The notes: generated from the sequence alone by a model not told the origin. A DNA stretch of 64,000 bases from Micromonospora sp. M71_S20 (GCF_003664255.1 NZ_RCCV01000003.1:496001-560000); one strand, 5' to 3'. Shown: positions 17,506 through 26,247, numbered from the stretch's first letter. A program made the numbers and translations.

Positions 17506-18611
17506 TGGGTCCGCTGCGTTCGGTGGTGCTCGCGGGAGGTGGCACCGGGGGGCACATCTACCCGTTGCTCGCCTTCGCCGACTGCCTGCGCCGACACGAC
17601 CCCGGCGTCCGGATCACCTGCGTGGGCACACCGAGGGGCCTGGAGAACGAACTGATCCCGCCCCAGGGCTACGACCTGCGCCAGATCCCGGCCTACCAGC
17701 TGCCCCGGTCGGTGAACATGAACCTGGTCAAGACCCCCGGCCGGATGTGGACCGCGGCCCGCGCCGCGGGCAAGGTCATCGACGAGGTGCGCGCCGACGT
17801 GGTGGTCGGCTTCGGCGGGTACGTCTCCGTGCCGGCCTACCTCGCCGCCTGGCGCCGCGAGCTGCCGATCGTGATCCACGAGGTGAACGTGCCGCCGGGG
17901 GTGGCCAACCGGCTGGGGATGCGGTTCACCAACCACGTGGCGGTCGGCTTCCCGCACCAGCCCGCCCAGGCCGAGGCCCTGCGCGACGCCCGGGTCGTCG
18001 GCGTGCCGCTGCGCCGGGGCATCGCCGGGCTGGACCGGTTCGCCATGCGCAACGCGGCCAGGGCCCACTTCGGACTCCGCCCCGACCTGCCGGTGCTCTT
18101 CGTCGCCGGCGGCTCGCAGGGCGCCCGTTCGATCAACCTCGCCGTGGCCGGCGCGGCCAAGGAACTCGCCCGCAACGGGGTGCAGGTGCTGCACGTGATC
18201 GGCGCCCGCAACGAGCCGGTGCCCGTGCCGACCGACCTGCCGGTGCCGTACGTGACGCTGCCGTACCTGTCCGAGATGGAGGCCGGCTACGCCGCGGCGG
18301 ACCTGATGCTCGGCCGGGGCGGGGCGATGACCTGCGCGGAGGTGGCCGCCATCGGGCTGCCCACCATCTACGTGCCGTACCCGCACAGCAACCAGGAGCA
18401 GAAGCGCAACGCGCTGCCCGTGGTGGAGGCCGGCGGCGGGCTGCTGGTCGACGACGCCGAGCTGACCCCCGACTGGGTCGAGCGGACGGTCATCCCGCTG
18501 ATCCGCGACCCGCACCGGCTGCACGCGATGGGTGCCGCCGCCGCTGCGTACGGCCGCCGCGACGGCGACGAGGCGCTGCTCAACTTCGTCTACGAGGCGG
18601 TGGCACGGTGA
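17505..18611 (+). CDS. murG: UDP-GlcNAc:lipid I N-acetylglucosaminyltransferase MurG
   Basis: A 368-residue GT-B glycosyltransferase converting lipid I to lipid II on the cytoplasmic face of the membrane. N-terminal glycine-rich loop VLAGGGTGGHIYPLLA, acceptor-side segment GFGGYVSVPAYLAA and HEVNVPPGVANR, second-domain loop FVAGGSQGARSINLAV, and the UDP-GlcNAc site GRGGAMTCAEVAAIGLPTIYVPYPHSNQEQKRNA. ATG 17505 follows GAGAGGAGAC, a good ribosome-binding site. The stop reads GTGA and opens a 12-codon micro-ORF that ends on the murC start. Confidence 0.96.
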   Translation: MGPLRSVVLAGGGTGGHIYPLLAFADCLRRHDPGVRITCVGTPRGLENELIPPQGYDLRQIPAYQLPRSVNMNLVKTPGRMWTAARAAGKVIDEVRADVVVGFGGYVSVPAYLAAWRRELPIVIHEVNVPPGVANRLGMRFTNHVAVGFPHQPAQAEALRDARVVGVPLRRGIAGLDRFAMRNAARAHFGLRPDLPVLFVAGGSQGARSINLAVAGAAKELARNGVQVLHVIGARNEPVPVPTDLPVPYVTLPYLSEMEAGYAAADLMLGRGGAMTCAEVAAIGLPTIYVPYPHSNQEQKRNALPVVEAGGGLLVDDAELTPDWVERTVIPLIRDPHRLHAMGAAAAAYGRRDGDEALLNFVYEAVAR

Positions 18612-18646
18612 CTCGACGCACCGCGACGGGAAGGTACTCGGCATGA
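18608..18646 (+). other. Bridging micro-ORF between murG and murC
   Basis: GTG 18608 overlaps the murG stop (GTGA). The frame encodes VTRRTATGRYSA and stops at TGA 18644-18646, which overlaps the murC ATG (ATGA). The GACGGGAAGG inside it is also the ribosome-binding site of murC. Translation of the peptide is unproven. Confidence 0.35.
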
Positions 18647-20196
18647 ACACCGCACAGTTCACCCCGGCCGGCACGCTCACCGCCGAGGACCTGGGCACGA
18701 TCCACCTGATCGGGGTCGGCGGGGTCGGCATGAGCGGGCTGGCCCGGCTCTTCCTCACCCGCGGCATCCGCGTCTCCGGCAGCGAGCTGCGGGAGTGGCC
18801 CAGCCTGGCCGGCATGCGCGCCCTCGGCGGCACGATCCACATGAGCCACGAGGCGTCCAACCTCGACGGCGTCGACACGGTCGTCTACTCCTCGGCGATC
18901 CCGCAGGACCACCTGGAGATGGTGGAGGCACGCCGGCGCGGCCTGCGCGTACTGCACCGCTCCGAGGCGCTGGCCGCCGCGATGACGGGCCGCCGGACGG
19001 TGGCGGTCGCGGGCACCCACGGCAAGACCACCACCACCTCGATGGTCACCATGGTGCTCCAGCAGGCCGGGCAGGACCCGTCCTTCGTCATCGGCGGGGA
19101 GATCTCCGAGGTCGGCTCGGGCGCCCACCACGGCACGGGCGAGCACTTCGTGGTCGAGGCGGACGAGAGCGACCGCTCCTTCCTGATCTACCGCCCGTAC
19201 GTGTCGATCATCACCAACGTCGAGGCCGACCACCTGAACACCTACGGTGACCTCGCCACGCTGGAGGCGGCCTTCGCCGAGTTCGCCCGGCTCACCGACC
19301 CGGACGGCTTCATCATCACCTGCGCCGACGACCCGGGCGGGCGGCGGCTGGCCGAGACGCTGCGCGCGGAGGGCCGTCGGGTGCACACCTACGGCGAGGC
19401 GGCCGACGCCGACCTGCGGCTGACCGACATCGCCTCGTCGGCCCGGGGGGTGCGCTACCTGGCGAGCATCGACGGGCGCTCGCTCGGCGAGTTCCGGCTG
19501 CCGGTGCCCGGGCGGCACATGGGACTCAACAGCGCCTCGGCCGTGCTGACCGCGTACCTGCTGGGCCTGCCGCTGGAGGCGGCGGAGGGCGCGCTCGCGG
19601 CGTTCCCCGGCGTGCGGCGGCGCTTCGAGCGCAAGGGCCTCGCGGACGACGTGCTGGTCTACGACGAGTACGCCTACCACCCGACCTCGATGACGCTGGC
19701 GTTGCGGACGCTGCGCGAGGTGGCCGGGGACGGCCGGGTGATCGTGGTCTTCCAGCCCTACCGGCTCTACCGCACCCGCGACCTCCAGGCGGAGATCGCC
19801 GAGTCGCTGGCCATCGCCGACGAGCTGGTGCTGCTGGAGGTCTTCGGCCCGGGCGAGCTGCGCGAGCCGGGGGAGGGGTCGGCGGCGCTGATCGAGGCGG
19901 TGCCGTTGCCGGCGGAGCGGAAGGTCTTCGTGGACTCGTGGGAGGCCGCGCCGGTGGAGGTGGCCCGGCGGGCCCGCCCCGGCGACGTCGTGGTGACCAT
20001 GGGCGCCCCCCCGATCTCGCTGATGGGGGACCAGCTGCTGGCCGCGCTCTCGGCGCGTACGGCCGATCCGGCGGCGCCGGCGGGCACGACGCCCGGCGGC
20101 GACGCGGGCGGGACGACGACCATCGGCGGCACCGTCCCCGGCGTCGGCGGTGCCGGCGGCGCGGTCCCGGACGGCGCGGCGCCCGCGGCCGGATGA
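18643..20196 (+). CDS. murC: UDP-MurNAc:L-alanine ligase MurC
   Basis: A 517-residue Mur ligase that adds L-alanine to UDP-MurNAc. It has the Rossmann-like start IHLIGVGGVGMSGLARLFL, the P-loop VAVAGTHGKTTTTSMVT, EADESDRSFL and EYAYHPTSMTLALR of the C-terminal domain. The last 45 residues are a Gly/Ala/Thr-rich tail not found in most MurC proteins. ATG 18643 follows GGGAAGG by 8 nt, the strongest ribosome-binding site in this part of the cluster. The stop overlaps ftsQ (ATGA). Confidence 0.96.
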   Translation: MNTAQFTPAGTLTAEDLGTIHLIGVGGVGMSGLARLFLTRGIRVSGSELREWPSLAGMRALGGTIHMSHEASNLDGVDTVVYSSAIPQDHLEMVEARRRGLRVLHRSEALAAAMTGRRTVAVAGTHGKTTTTSMVTMVLQQAGQDPSFVIGGEISEVGSGAHHGTGEHFVVEADESDRSFLIYRPYVSIITNVEADHLNTYGDLATLEAAFAEFARLTDPDGFIITCADDPGGRRLAETLRAEGRRVHTYGEAADADLRLTDIASSARGVRYLASIDGRSLGEFRLPVPGRHMGLNSASAVLTAYLLGLPLEAAEGALAAFPGVRRRFERKGLADDVLVYDEYAYHPTSMTLALRTLREVAGDGRVIVVFQPYRLYRTRDLQAEIAESLAIADELVLLEVFGPGELREPGEGSAALIEAVPLPAERKVFVDSWEAAPVEVARRARPGDVVVTMGAPPISLMGDQLLAALSARTADPAAPAGTTPGGDAGGTTTIGGTVPGVGGAGGAVPDGAAPAAG

Positions 20197-21008
20197 GTCC
20201 CGGTCCGGCGCGGGGGCGCACCACCGGCGCGGACGGTGGCGGCCGGCGCGGACCGGTGCGCCGGTGGCAGTTGGTCCGTGCCGGCAGCGACGCGGTCCCC
20301 GCCTCGACCCGCCGGTTCATGGCCCGGGCCCGGCAGCGTCGGATGCGCGCGGCGCTGCCGTGGGCGGTCGCCGCGGGCGTGCTCGCGGTGGCCGGGCTGG
20401 TCGCCTGGACCCTGCTCGGCACCGGCCTGTTCGGGGTGCGTGAGGTCCGCGTCGAGGGCGCCGCGCTCGTCACGACGGTGCAGGTCCGCGACGCGGCCGC
20501 GGTGCCCGACGGCGCCCCGCTGGCGCGGGTGGACCTGGCCGCCACCGCGCGGCGGGTCGGCGGGTTGCCGGCGGTCCAGCGGGCGGTGGTGACCCGGGAC
20601 TGGCCGGACACGCTGGTGGTCCGGGTGACCGAGCGCACCGGCGCGGCGGCGGTGCCGCGCGGGGAGCAGTTCGTGGTGATCGACCGCGCGGGCGTGGTCT
20701 TCCGGACCGTGCCACGGCCACCGGACGGCCTGCCGGTGGTCCGGCTCGCCGAGCCGGGCCCGGACGACGGGTCGACCCGGGCGGCGCTGGAGGTGCTCGG
20801 CGCGCTCACCCCGCAGCTACGCGCCGAGCTGGTGGACGTGACCGTCGAGGGGCTGGCCCGGATCACGTTGCGGCTGCGCGGCGACCGGGTGGTGGTCTGG
20901 GGGGACGCGACCCGGGGCGCGGACAAGGCCCGGGTGGCCAGCGCCCTGCTCGACCGGAAGGCCGACACCATCGACGTCAGCGCTCCGGACGTGGTGACCC
21001 TGCGGTGA
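20193..21008 (+). CDS. ftsQ: Cell division protein FtsQ
   Basis: A 271-residue bitopic membrane protein: basic cytoplasmic tail (about 1-55), one transmembrane helix (ALPWAVAAGVLAVAGLVAWTLLG), then the POTRA domain starting GLFGVREVRVEGAALVTTVQVRDAA and the FtsQ/DivIB beta domain with GEQFVVIDRAGVVF. It scaffolds FtsL/FtsB and the septal synthase. Its ATG overlaps the murC stop. A bulged hairpin 30 bp after the stop and a separate ftsZ promoter end this transcription block. Confidence 0.93.
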   Translation: MSPGPARGRTTGADGGGRRGPVRRWQLVRAGSDAVPASTRRFMARARQRRMRAALPWAVAAGVLAVAGLVAWTLLGTGLFGVREVRVEGAALVTTVQVRDAAAVPDGAPLARVDLAATARRVGGLPAVQRAVVTRDWPDTLVVRVTERTGAAAVPRGEQFVVIDRAGVVFRTVPRPPDGLPVVRLAEPGPDDGSTRAALEVLGALTPQLRAELVDVTVEGLARITLRLRGDRVVVWGDATRGADKARVASALLDRKADTIDVSAPDVVTLR

Positions 21009-21037
21009 CCGGTGGCTCCGCCCGCGACGTGACCCGT

Positions 21038-21066
21038 CCCGCTCCGGCGGCGACACGCCGAGCGGG
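21038..21066 (+). terminator. Hairpin after ftsQ
   Basis: CCCGCTCCGGCG (21038-21049) pairs with CGCCGAGCGGG (21056-21066) with one bulged C. It lies between the ftsQ stop and the ftsZ promoter and may act as a terminator or attenuator. Confidence 0.45.
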
Positions 21067-21118
21067 TCCTTGGCTCATCGCGTGAGGGCGCTTACGTTGC
21101 CCCGAAGGGGATCAGTGG

Positions 21119-21147
21119 TTGACATAACTGTAAGCCTCTAGTAGAGG
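21119..21147 (+). promoter_or_regulatory. ftsZ promoter, consensus type, with embedded palindrome
   Basis: TTGACA (21119-21124), 17-nt spacer, then TAGAGG (21142-21147). The best -35 in the window. CCTCTA-G-TAGAGG (21135-21147) forms a perfect 6-bp inverted repeat over the -10, which could bind a regulator. The leader to the ftsZ ATG is about 100 nt. Confidence 0.7.
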
Positions 21148-21254
21148 GTGAGGGTTTAATCCTGATCCTCACTGGTGACAGCTGTCGTCGGCCGCTGGTC
21201 TGGCCAGGCCTTACCCGGTCGGCCCATGCCAATCTCGAAGGGAAAGGACCGGAG

Positions 21255-22370
21255 ATGACACCTCCGCACAACTACCTGGCGGTCATCAAGGTCGTCGGCA
21301 TCGGTGGCGGCGGCGTCAACGCCGTCAACCGGATGATCGAGGTTGGGCTCAAGGGCGTCGAGTTCATCGCGATCAACACCGACGCGCAGGCGCTGCTCAT
21401 GAGCGACGCCGACGTGAAGCTCGACGTCGGCCGTGAGCTGACCCGTGGGCTCGGCGCCGGGGCCAACCCCGACGTCGGCAAGAACGCCGCCGAGGACCAC
21501 CGCGACGAGATCGAGGAGGTGCTCAAGGGCGCCGACATGGTCTTCGTGACCTGCGGCGAGGGCGGCGGCACCGGCACCGGCGGGGCGCCCGTGGTGGCGA
21601 ACATCGCCCGCAAGCTCGGCGCGCTGACGATCGGCGTGGTCACCCGGCCGTTCTCGTTCGAGGGCAAGCGCCGCCAGGTGCAGGCGGAGTCCGGAATAGA
21701 CGAGCTGCGCAACCAGTGCGACACGCTGATCGTCATCCCCAACGACCGGCTGCTGGCGCTCGGCGACCGCAACATCAGCATGATGGACGCGTTCCGCACC
21801 GCCGACCAGGTGCTGCTCTCCGGTGTCCAGGGCATCACCGACCTGATCACCACCCCGGGTCTGATCAACCTTGACTTCGCCGACGTGAAGAGCGTGATGA
21901 GCGGCGCGGGCAGCGCGCTCATGGGCATCGGCAGCGCGCGTGGTGAGAACCGCGCCGTCGAGGCGGCCGAGGCGGCCATCTCCAGCCCGCTGCTGGAGCA
22001 GAGCATGGACGGCGCGCGCGGCGTGCTGCTCTCCATCGCCGGCGGCTCGGACCTGGGCCTGTTCGAGATCAACGACGCGGCCCAGCTCGTCACCGACGCT
22101 GCCCACCCCGATGCCAACATCATCTTCGGCGCCGTCATCGACGACGCCCTCGGCGACGAGGTGCGGGTCACCGTCATCGCGGCGGGCTTCGACGGCGGCG
22201 CGCCGGCGTACAAGGCGGCAGAGCCGCCCCGCAAGAGCAACCAGAACCAGCCGACGCAGCCGAGCACCCCGGTCGCGCCGCCGGCCACCATGCCGGCCCC
22301 GCAGCAGTCGCCCCGCCGGGTGCTCTTCGACGACGTCGACGTGCCCGACTTCCTCAAGAACGGTTCCTGA
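21255..22370 (+). CDS. ftsZ: Cell division GTPase FtsZ
   Basis: A 371-residue tubulin homologue that forms the Z ring. N-terminal [24 protein letters not shown], nucleotide-binding [17 protein letters not shown] (tubulin signature), [14 protein letters not shown] with the T7-loop acidic residue, and the C-terminal conserved peptide [12 protein letters not shown] that binds SepF and other partners. ATG 21255 follows AAGGACCGGAG. It is transcribed from its own consensus promoter. The next gene, yggS, begins 9 bp after the stop; the ylmD/pgeF gene often found in between is absent. Confidence 0.98.
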   Translation: MTPPHNYLAVIKVVGIGGGGVNAVNRMIEVGLKGVEFIAINTDAQALLMSDADVKLDVGRELTRGLGAGANPDVGKNAAEDHRDEIEEVLKGADMVFVTCGEGGGTGTGGAPVVANIARKLGALTIGVVTRPFSFEGKRRQVQAESGIDELRNQCDTLIVIPNDRLLALGDRNISMMDAFRTADQVLLSGVQGITDLITTPGLINLDFADVKSVMSGAGSALMGIGSARGENRAVEAAEAAISSPLLEQSMDGARGVLLSIAGGSDLGLFEINDAAQLVTDAAHPDANIIFGAVIDDALGDEVRVTVIAAGFDGGAPAYKAAEPPRKSNQNQPTQPSTPVAPPATMPAPQQSPRRVLFDDVDVPDFLKNGS

Positions 22371-22379
22371 GTACCGCCG

Positions 22380-23126
22380 ATGACCGACAGCCCAGCCACG
22401 GTGCGCCCGGACCGGCGCGCCGAGATCGCGGCCGGCCTGGGCCGCGTACGGTCCCGGATCGCGGACGCCTGTGCCGCCGCGGGACGGGACGACTCCGAGG
22501 TCACCATGATCGCGGTGACCAAGACCTACCCGGCCGGGGACGTGGTGGCCCTGGCCGGGCTCGGCGTCGTCGACATGGGGGAGAACCGCGACCAGGAGGC
22601 GTCCGCCAAGTCGGCCGAGGTGGCCGCGGCGGGGGTGACTGCGCGGTGGCACTTCATCGGGCAGTTGCAGCGCAACAAGGCCCGGTCGGTGGTCCGCTAC
22701 GCCGACGTCGTGCACTCGGTCGACAGTGTCCGGCTGGCGCGGGCGCTGGACGCGGCGTCGTCGACGGCGCGGGACCGGCCGCTGGACGTGCTGGTCCAGG
22801 TGAGCATCGACGGTGACGCGGCCCGGGGCGGGGCGCTGCCGGACTCGGCCGACCCGGGCGCCGGGCTCGGCGCGGTGGCCGAGGCGGTGGCCGGCGCGGA
22901 GGCGCTGCGGCTGGCCGGCCTGATGGCGGTGGCGCCGCTGGGCTGGGAGCCGGAGCGGGCGTTCGCCCGGCTGGCCGAGGTGGCCGCCGGGTTCCGGACG
23001 GTCCACCCGGGAGCAGCCGCGCTCTCCGCCGGGATGAGCGGCGACCTGGAAATCGCGATCCGGTACGGCGCGACACATGTCCGCGTCGGCAGCGCGTTGC
23101 TCGGAATGCGTCCCACGCTGCGGTAG
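22380..23126 (+). CDS. YggS-family pyridoxal-5'-phosphate homeostasis protein
   Basis: A 248-residue alanine-racemase-fold protein without racemase activity, involved in PLP and amino-acid homeostasis. The PLP lysine sits in VTMIAVTKTYPAGDV. DMGENRDQEASAKS, WHFIGQLQRNKAR, MSGDLEIAIRYGATHVRVGSALLG (phosphate-binding end) follow. The ATG overlaps nothing but lies 9 bp after ftsZ, and sepF follows, as in other actinomycetes where this gene (ylmE) is part of the division cluster. Confidence 0.92.
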   Translation: MTDSPATVRPDRRAEIAAGLGRVRSRIADACAAAGRDDSEVTMIAVTKTYPAGDVVALAGLGVVDMGENRDQEASAKSAEVAAAGVTARWHFIGQLQRNKARSVVRYADVVHSVDSVRLARALDAASSTARDRPLDVLVQVSIDGDAARGGALPDSADPGAGLGAVAEAVAGAEALRLAGLMAVAPLGWEPERAFARLAEVAAGFRTVHPGAAALSAGMSGDLEIAIRYGATHVRVGSALLGMRPTLR

Positions 23127-23192
23127 CCTGACCGCGGGAAGCAAATTACATCTGTGTTGTTTGGGGGAGCGGCGTCCCGTTGTCGGGGGTCG

Positions 23193-23218
23193 TGGCACGC
23201 GACGCGAATCGCGTGCCA
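23193..23218 (+). other. Hairpin in the yggS-sepF intergenic leader
   Basis: TGGCACGCGA and TCGCGTGCCA form a perfect 10-bp stem with the loop CGCGAA. The 191-bp gap between yggS and sepF is long for this cluster. The hairpin may be an mRNA control element or a processing site for sepF; no known riboswitch class is recognisable. Confidence 0.45.
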
Positions 23219-23317
23219 GGGGATTGCCGATCCGCTCCGGTGGGCAAGAGTGGTCCACTCGCGACAAGCGACACGGTACGGGGGCGCGTGCCGCACGGCG
23301 GACGGGAAGGGCGCGGG

Positions 23318-24013
23318 ATGGGTGCACTGCGCAAGGCGGGGGTCTGGCTCGGTCTGGTCGAAGAGGACGACGAGCGGGCCTACGACGACGGTGGCTACGA
23401 CAAGGGTGGCTACCGCGATTCGCGTTACCGGCAGAGCCGGTACTCGGAGGAGTTCGCCGACGACGACGAGGACGACTCCGAGGAGCCGCCGGCGCCCCGG
23501 TCCCGGCTGAGCGACCGTGGCCGGCTCTCCGAGCGCGCCGCCGCTCGGGCGGCCGACGCCGAGCGGGGTGACAGCGACCGGGCGGAGCGGGTCGAGCGGT
23601 CCAGCGTCCGCTCCATCACCCGCCCGTCGGCCGGTGAGACCTCGGGCGCGCTGACCTACCACACCCGCGACAACCTGGCCCTGGCGCCGCAGGCGCAGCC
23701 CCGGGAGCGCGCGGTGGTCGCCGAGGAGGAGCAGCGCTACCAGATCACCACGCTGCACCCCACCACGTACCGCGAGGCGCGCACCATCGGTGAGCACTTC
23801 CGCGACAACGTTCCGGTGATCATCAACCTCACCGAGATGGACGAGGCCGACGCGCGCCGACTTGTGGACTTCGCCGCCGGCCTCGCGTTCGGGCTGCGGG
23901 GTACGATCGAGCGCGTGACCAATCGGGTGTTCCTGCTCTCACCGGCCAATGTCCAGGTCACCGCGGAGGACAAGGCCAAGATCGCCGAGGGCGGCTTCTT
24001 CAGCCTGAGCTAG
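23318..24013 (+). CDS. sepF: Cell division protein SepF
   Basis: A 231-residue membrane-binding protein that tethers and shapes the FtsZ ring. The N-terminal [19 protein letters not shown] is the amphipathic helix. An acidic, Tyr/Arg-rich linker of about 120 residues follows. The SepF core begins near [22 protein letters not shown] and includes [24 protein letters not shown] and [15 protein letters not shown] 23318 follows GGGAAGG. It sits between yggS and yggT, in the conserved order leading to divIVA. Confidence 0.95.
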   Translation: MGALRKAGVWLGLVEEDDERAYDDGGYDKGGYRDSRYRQSRYSEEFADDDEDDSEEPPAPRSRLSDRGRLSERAAARAADAERGDSDRAERVERSSVRSITRPSAGETSGALTYHTRDNLALAPQAQPRERAVVAEEEQRYQITTLHPTTYREARTIGEHFRDNVPVIINLTEMDEADARRLVDFAAGLAFGLRGTIERVTNRVFLLSPANVQVTAEDKAKIAEGGFFSLS

Positions 24014-24043
24014 CCCCGCCCGACCCGAGGGACGTCGCCTGCC

Positions 24044-24349
24044 GTGTTGTCGATCGTGCTGCAAGTGCTGTACCTGGTGCTCTACTTCTTCCTGCTCGTC
24101 CTGCTGGCCCGGTTCGTCCTGAGCGCCGTCCTGCAGTACGGCCGTCGCTGGCAGCCGGGGCGTGGGGCATCGGTGGGGCTGGAAATCGTGTGGAGCGTCA
24201 CTGATCCCCCTCTCAACGCGTTGAGGCGTGTGATCCCTCCGTTGCGAATTGGTACCGTGAGCATCGACCTGGCCTCACTTGTGCTCCTGGTTATCCTGTT
24301 CGTGCTGATGGAGTTCGTGTTGAGGCGGTCGATCATCGGCACCGTCTGA
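24044..24349 (+). CDS. YggT-family membrane protein
   Basis: A 101-residue protein with two hydrophobic helices ([28 protein letters not shown] and the C-terminal [20 protein letters not shown]) and the family motif [19 protein letters not shown] between them. YggT/YlmG proteins are found beside sepF across Gram-positive bacteria and cyanobacteria and are linked to membrane or division organisation. The start is GTG 24044 after GAGGGACG. Its stop shares a base with an in-frame ATG 15 codons ahead of the preferred divIVA start. Confidence 0.9.
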   Translation: MLSIVLQVLYLVLYFFLLVLLARFVLSAVLQYGRRWQPGRGASVGLEIVWSVTDPPLNALRRVIPPLRIGTVSIDLASLVLLVILFVLMEFVLRRSIIGTV

Positions 24350-24393
24350 TGACCGACGCGCTTTCGCGGCCGCAACTGACCCGAGGAGTTTCG

Positions 24394-25206
24394 ATGCCGC
24401 TGACCCCGGCCGACGTCCACAACGTCGCCTTCAAAAAGCCGCCGATCGGCAAGCGGGGCTACGACGAGGAGGAGGTCGACGCTTTCCTGGACGAGGTCGA
24501 GCGCGAGCTTGCCCGTCTCATCGAGGAGAACAACGAGCTGCGCGCCCAGGTGGAGCGCGGCGGCCGCGGTGGCGCCCCCGCCGGCCCCGGTGGCGACGCC
24601 CGTCTCGCGGCGGAGCTCAACGACGTCAAGGCCCAGCTCGACCGGGTGCAGCGCGACAAGGCGGCGGCCGAGCAGGCCGCCCGCGCGATGCAGGCCGAGC
24701 TGGAGCAGGTCCGTTCCGCCGGTGGCCCGGCCGTCGGCGGCGCCGACGGCGAGCAGCAGGCGCTGCGGGTGCTGATGATGGCGCAGCGGACCGCCGACGA
24801 CCACGTCTCCGACGCCCGTCGCGAGGCCGACCAGCTGCTCTCCGAGGCCCGTTCCAAGGCCGAGGAGGTCACCCGCGAGGCCCGCGCCAAGGCCGACGCC
24901 CTGGAGCGCGACGCCCGCCAGCGGCACCAGGAGGCCATGGGCGGCCTGGACGCCAAGCGCACGGCCCTGCAGAAGCACATCGAGGAGCTCAAGCAGTTCG
25001 AGCGCGAATACCGCACCCGGCTCAAGGCCTACCTGGAGAGCCAGCTGCGTGACCTCGACGGCCGCGGCCAGGGCCTGGAGGTCGAGATGACCCGTGGTGG
25101 TGAGGGCACCCGGGCCGCCAGCGGCGGCAACGGGCTGGCCACCGCCGGGCTCGCCGGCTCCTACGGCGGCGGCGGTCGCTCCGGCGCTCTCGAGACCGGT
25201 CGCTGA
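24394..25206 (+). CDS. divIVA: Polar growth protein DivIVA (Wag31-type)
   Basis: A 270-residue coiled-coil protein that marks poles and directs tip growth. The N-terminal membrane-binding domain is [36 protein letters not shown], followed by heptad-rich coiled coil with a Gly/Ala/Pro insertion near residues 55-70 and a long second coiled coil. A Gly-rich tail ends the protein. ATG 24394 is chosen for its GAGGAG site; an ATG at 24349 would add 15 residues. A strong terminator hairpin follows, closing the division cluster. Confidence 0.96.
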   Translation: MPLTPADVHNVAFKKPPIGKRGYDEEEVDAFLDEVERELARLIEENNELRAQVERGGRGGAPAGPGGDARLAAELNDVKAQLDRVQRDKAAAEQAARAMQAELEQVRSAGGPAVGGADGEQQALRVLMMAQRTADDHVSDARREADQLLSEARSKAEEVTREARAKADALERDARQRHQEAMGGLDAKRTALQKHIEELKQFEREYRTRLKAYLESQLRDLDGRGQGLEVEMTRGGEGTRAASGGNGLATAGLAGSYGGGGRSGALETGR

Positions 25207-25212
25207 ACCATC

Positions 25213-25248
25213 GGTCGGCGACCGTCGTCACGATGACGGTCGCCGACC
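25213..25248. terminator. Terminator hairpin after divIVA
   Basis: Arms 25213-25226 and 25235-25248 are perfect 14-bp inverse complements with an 8-nt loop. This marks the end of the ftsZ-divIVA transcription unit. Confidence 0.75.
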
Positions 25249-25282
25249 TCGCCTCATCAGCACGACGCGGCGGGGGTGAGCC

Positions 25283-25903
25283 GTGATAGTCGCCAGTCTC
25301 CTGCTCATCCTCGTCGCGGTGGTGCTGCTGGTGCTCGGCCTGGCCGGTGGCTCCAGCGTTCTCCTGACCATCTCCATCGCGGCCAGCCTGCTGGCCGCCG
25401 TCGCGCTGGTCGCGGGCGCCCGCCAGGCGGCCGCGGGCCGGGCGGCGGCGGATCCGGGCCGGCCGGTCTGGCGGCCCCGTCGGGCGACCCGCCCGGCCGG
25501 GTCGGCCTTCGCCGGCGGGCCGCCGGTGGAGCCGGAGATCCCCGTCCAGCACGTTCCTTCCACGGTCGACGCCGACGGCACCGGGTGGCGGCAACCGCCC
25601 GAGCCGCCGGTGACCGACGGCGCCGTCCCGGCCGCCGCGCCCGGGGCCGGCCCCGCCGTGCCGTACGACGACGAGCCGCCCGCGCAGGACGTCACGCCGG
25701 TCGAGGCCGCCCGGGTGGCCCGCCTCGCCGCCGAGGTGCGGGTGGTCGACGGTCGGCCCCGCTACCACCTGGCCGACTGCGCGTACCTGGTGGGGCGGGA
25801 GCACGAGCCGCTTCCGGTCGCCGAGGCCGTCGACCTCGGCTTCACCCCGTGCGCCCGCTGCGCACCCGACACCGCCCTGCTCGCCGACGCCGGCCGGATC
25901 TGA
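25283..25903 (+). CDS. Membrane-anchored protein with C-terminal zinc-ribbon-like HxxxC...CxxC module
   Basis: 206 residues. Two hydrophobic helices at the N-terminus (IVASLLLILVAVVLLVLGLAGGS and VLLTISIAASLLAAVALVAGA), then about 100 Pro/Ala/Gly-rich residues. The compact C-terminal module is RYHLADCAYLVGREHE followed by AVDLGFTPCARCAPDT. The pattern YHxxxC, about 24 residues, then GxxPCxxC, is the small metal-binding tail seen at the end of some nucleases and Ada-like proteins. No nuclease domain is present here. GTG 25283 follows CGGGGGTGAG. Function unknown; a metal- or nucleic-acid-binding role at the membrane is inference. Confidence 0.7.
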   Translation: MIVASLLLILVAVVLLVLGLAGGSSVLLTISIAASLLAAVALVAGARQAAAGRAAADPGRPVWRPRRATRPAGSAFAGGPPVEPEIPVQHVPSTVDADGTGWRQPPEPPVTDGAVPAAAPGAGPAVPYDDEPPAQDVTPVEAARVARLAAEVRVVDGRPRYHLADCAYLVGREHEPLPVAEAVDLGFTPCARCAPDTALLADAGRI

Positions 25904-25921
25904 GCGGCGGGACGCTTCCCG

Positions 25922-26221
25922 ATGGACGCCACGCTGACCGTCGCGGTCCGGGTGAAGCCCGGCTCCGCCCGGGCCCGTGTCGGCGGCCGCTTCGACGGGC
26001 CGCACGGGCCGGCCCTGGTGATCGCGGTGCACGCCCCGGCCGTGGACGGGCGGGCCACCGAGGCGGCCCGGCGGGCGCTGGCCGGCGCGCTGGGCGTACG
26101 GCCGGCCGTGGTGTCGTTGCGGGCCGGCGCGGCCAGCCGCGACAAGCTCTTCCAGGTCGAAGGCCCCGCCCCGGAGCTGACGGAGGTGCTGCGCCGGCTG
26201 CGTGACGGGGCCGCCGGGTGA
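25922..26221 (+). CDS. DUF167 (YggU-type) protein
   Basis: A 99-residue protein with the DUF167 pattern: TVAVRVKPGSARARVGG at the start, ALVIAVHAPAVDGRATEAARRALAGALGV in the middle (the DGxA/GxAN-type region), and VSLRAGAASRDKLFQV near the end. The family is widespread, with solved folds but no firm function. It lies 18 bp after the zinc-ribbon-like gene. Its stop reads GTGA, opening a 9-codon micro-ORF that ends on the start codon of the antiporter gene. Confidence 0.88.
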   Translation: MDATLTVAVRVKPGSARARVGGRFDGPHGPALVIAVHAPAVDGRATEAARRALAGALGVRPAVVSLRAGAASRDKLFQVEGPAPELTEVLRRLRDGAAG

Positions 26222-26247
26222 CCGACGCCGGGGCCGGGCGGCGGTGA
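26218..26247 (+). other. Bridging micro-ORF between DUF167 gene and antiporter
   Basis: GTG 26218 overlaps the DUF167 stop. The frame encodes VTDAGAGRR and its TGA (26245-26247) overlaps the antiporter GTG at 26244. It may carry ribosomes from one gene to the next; peptide function is not implied. Confidence 0.3.
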
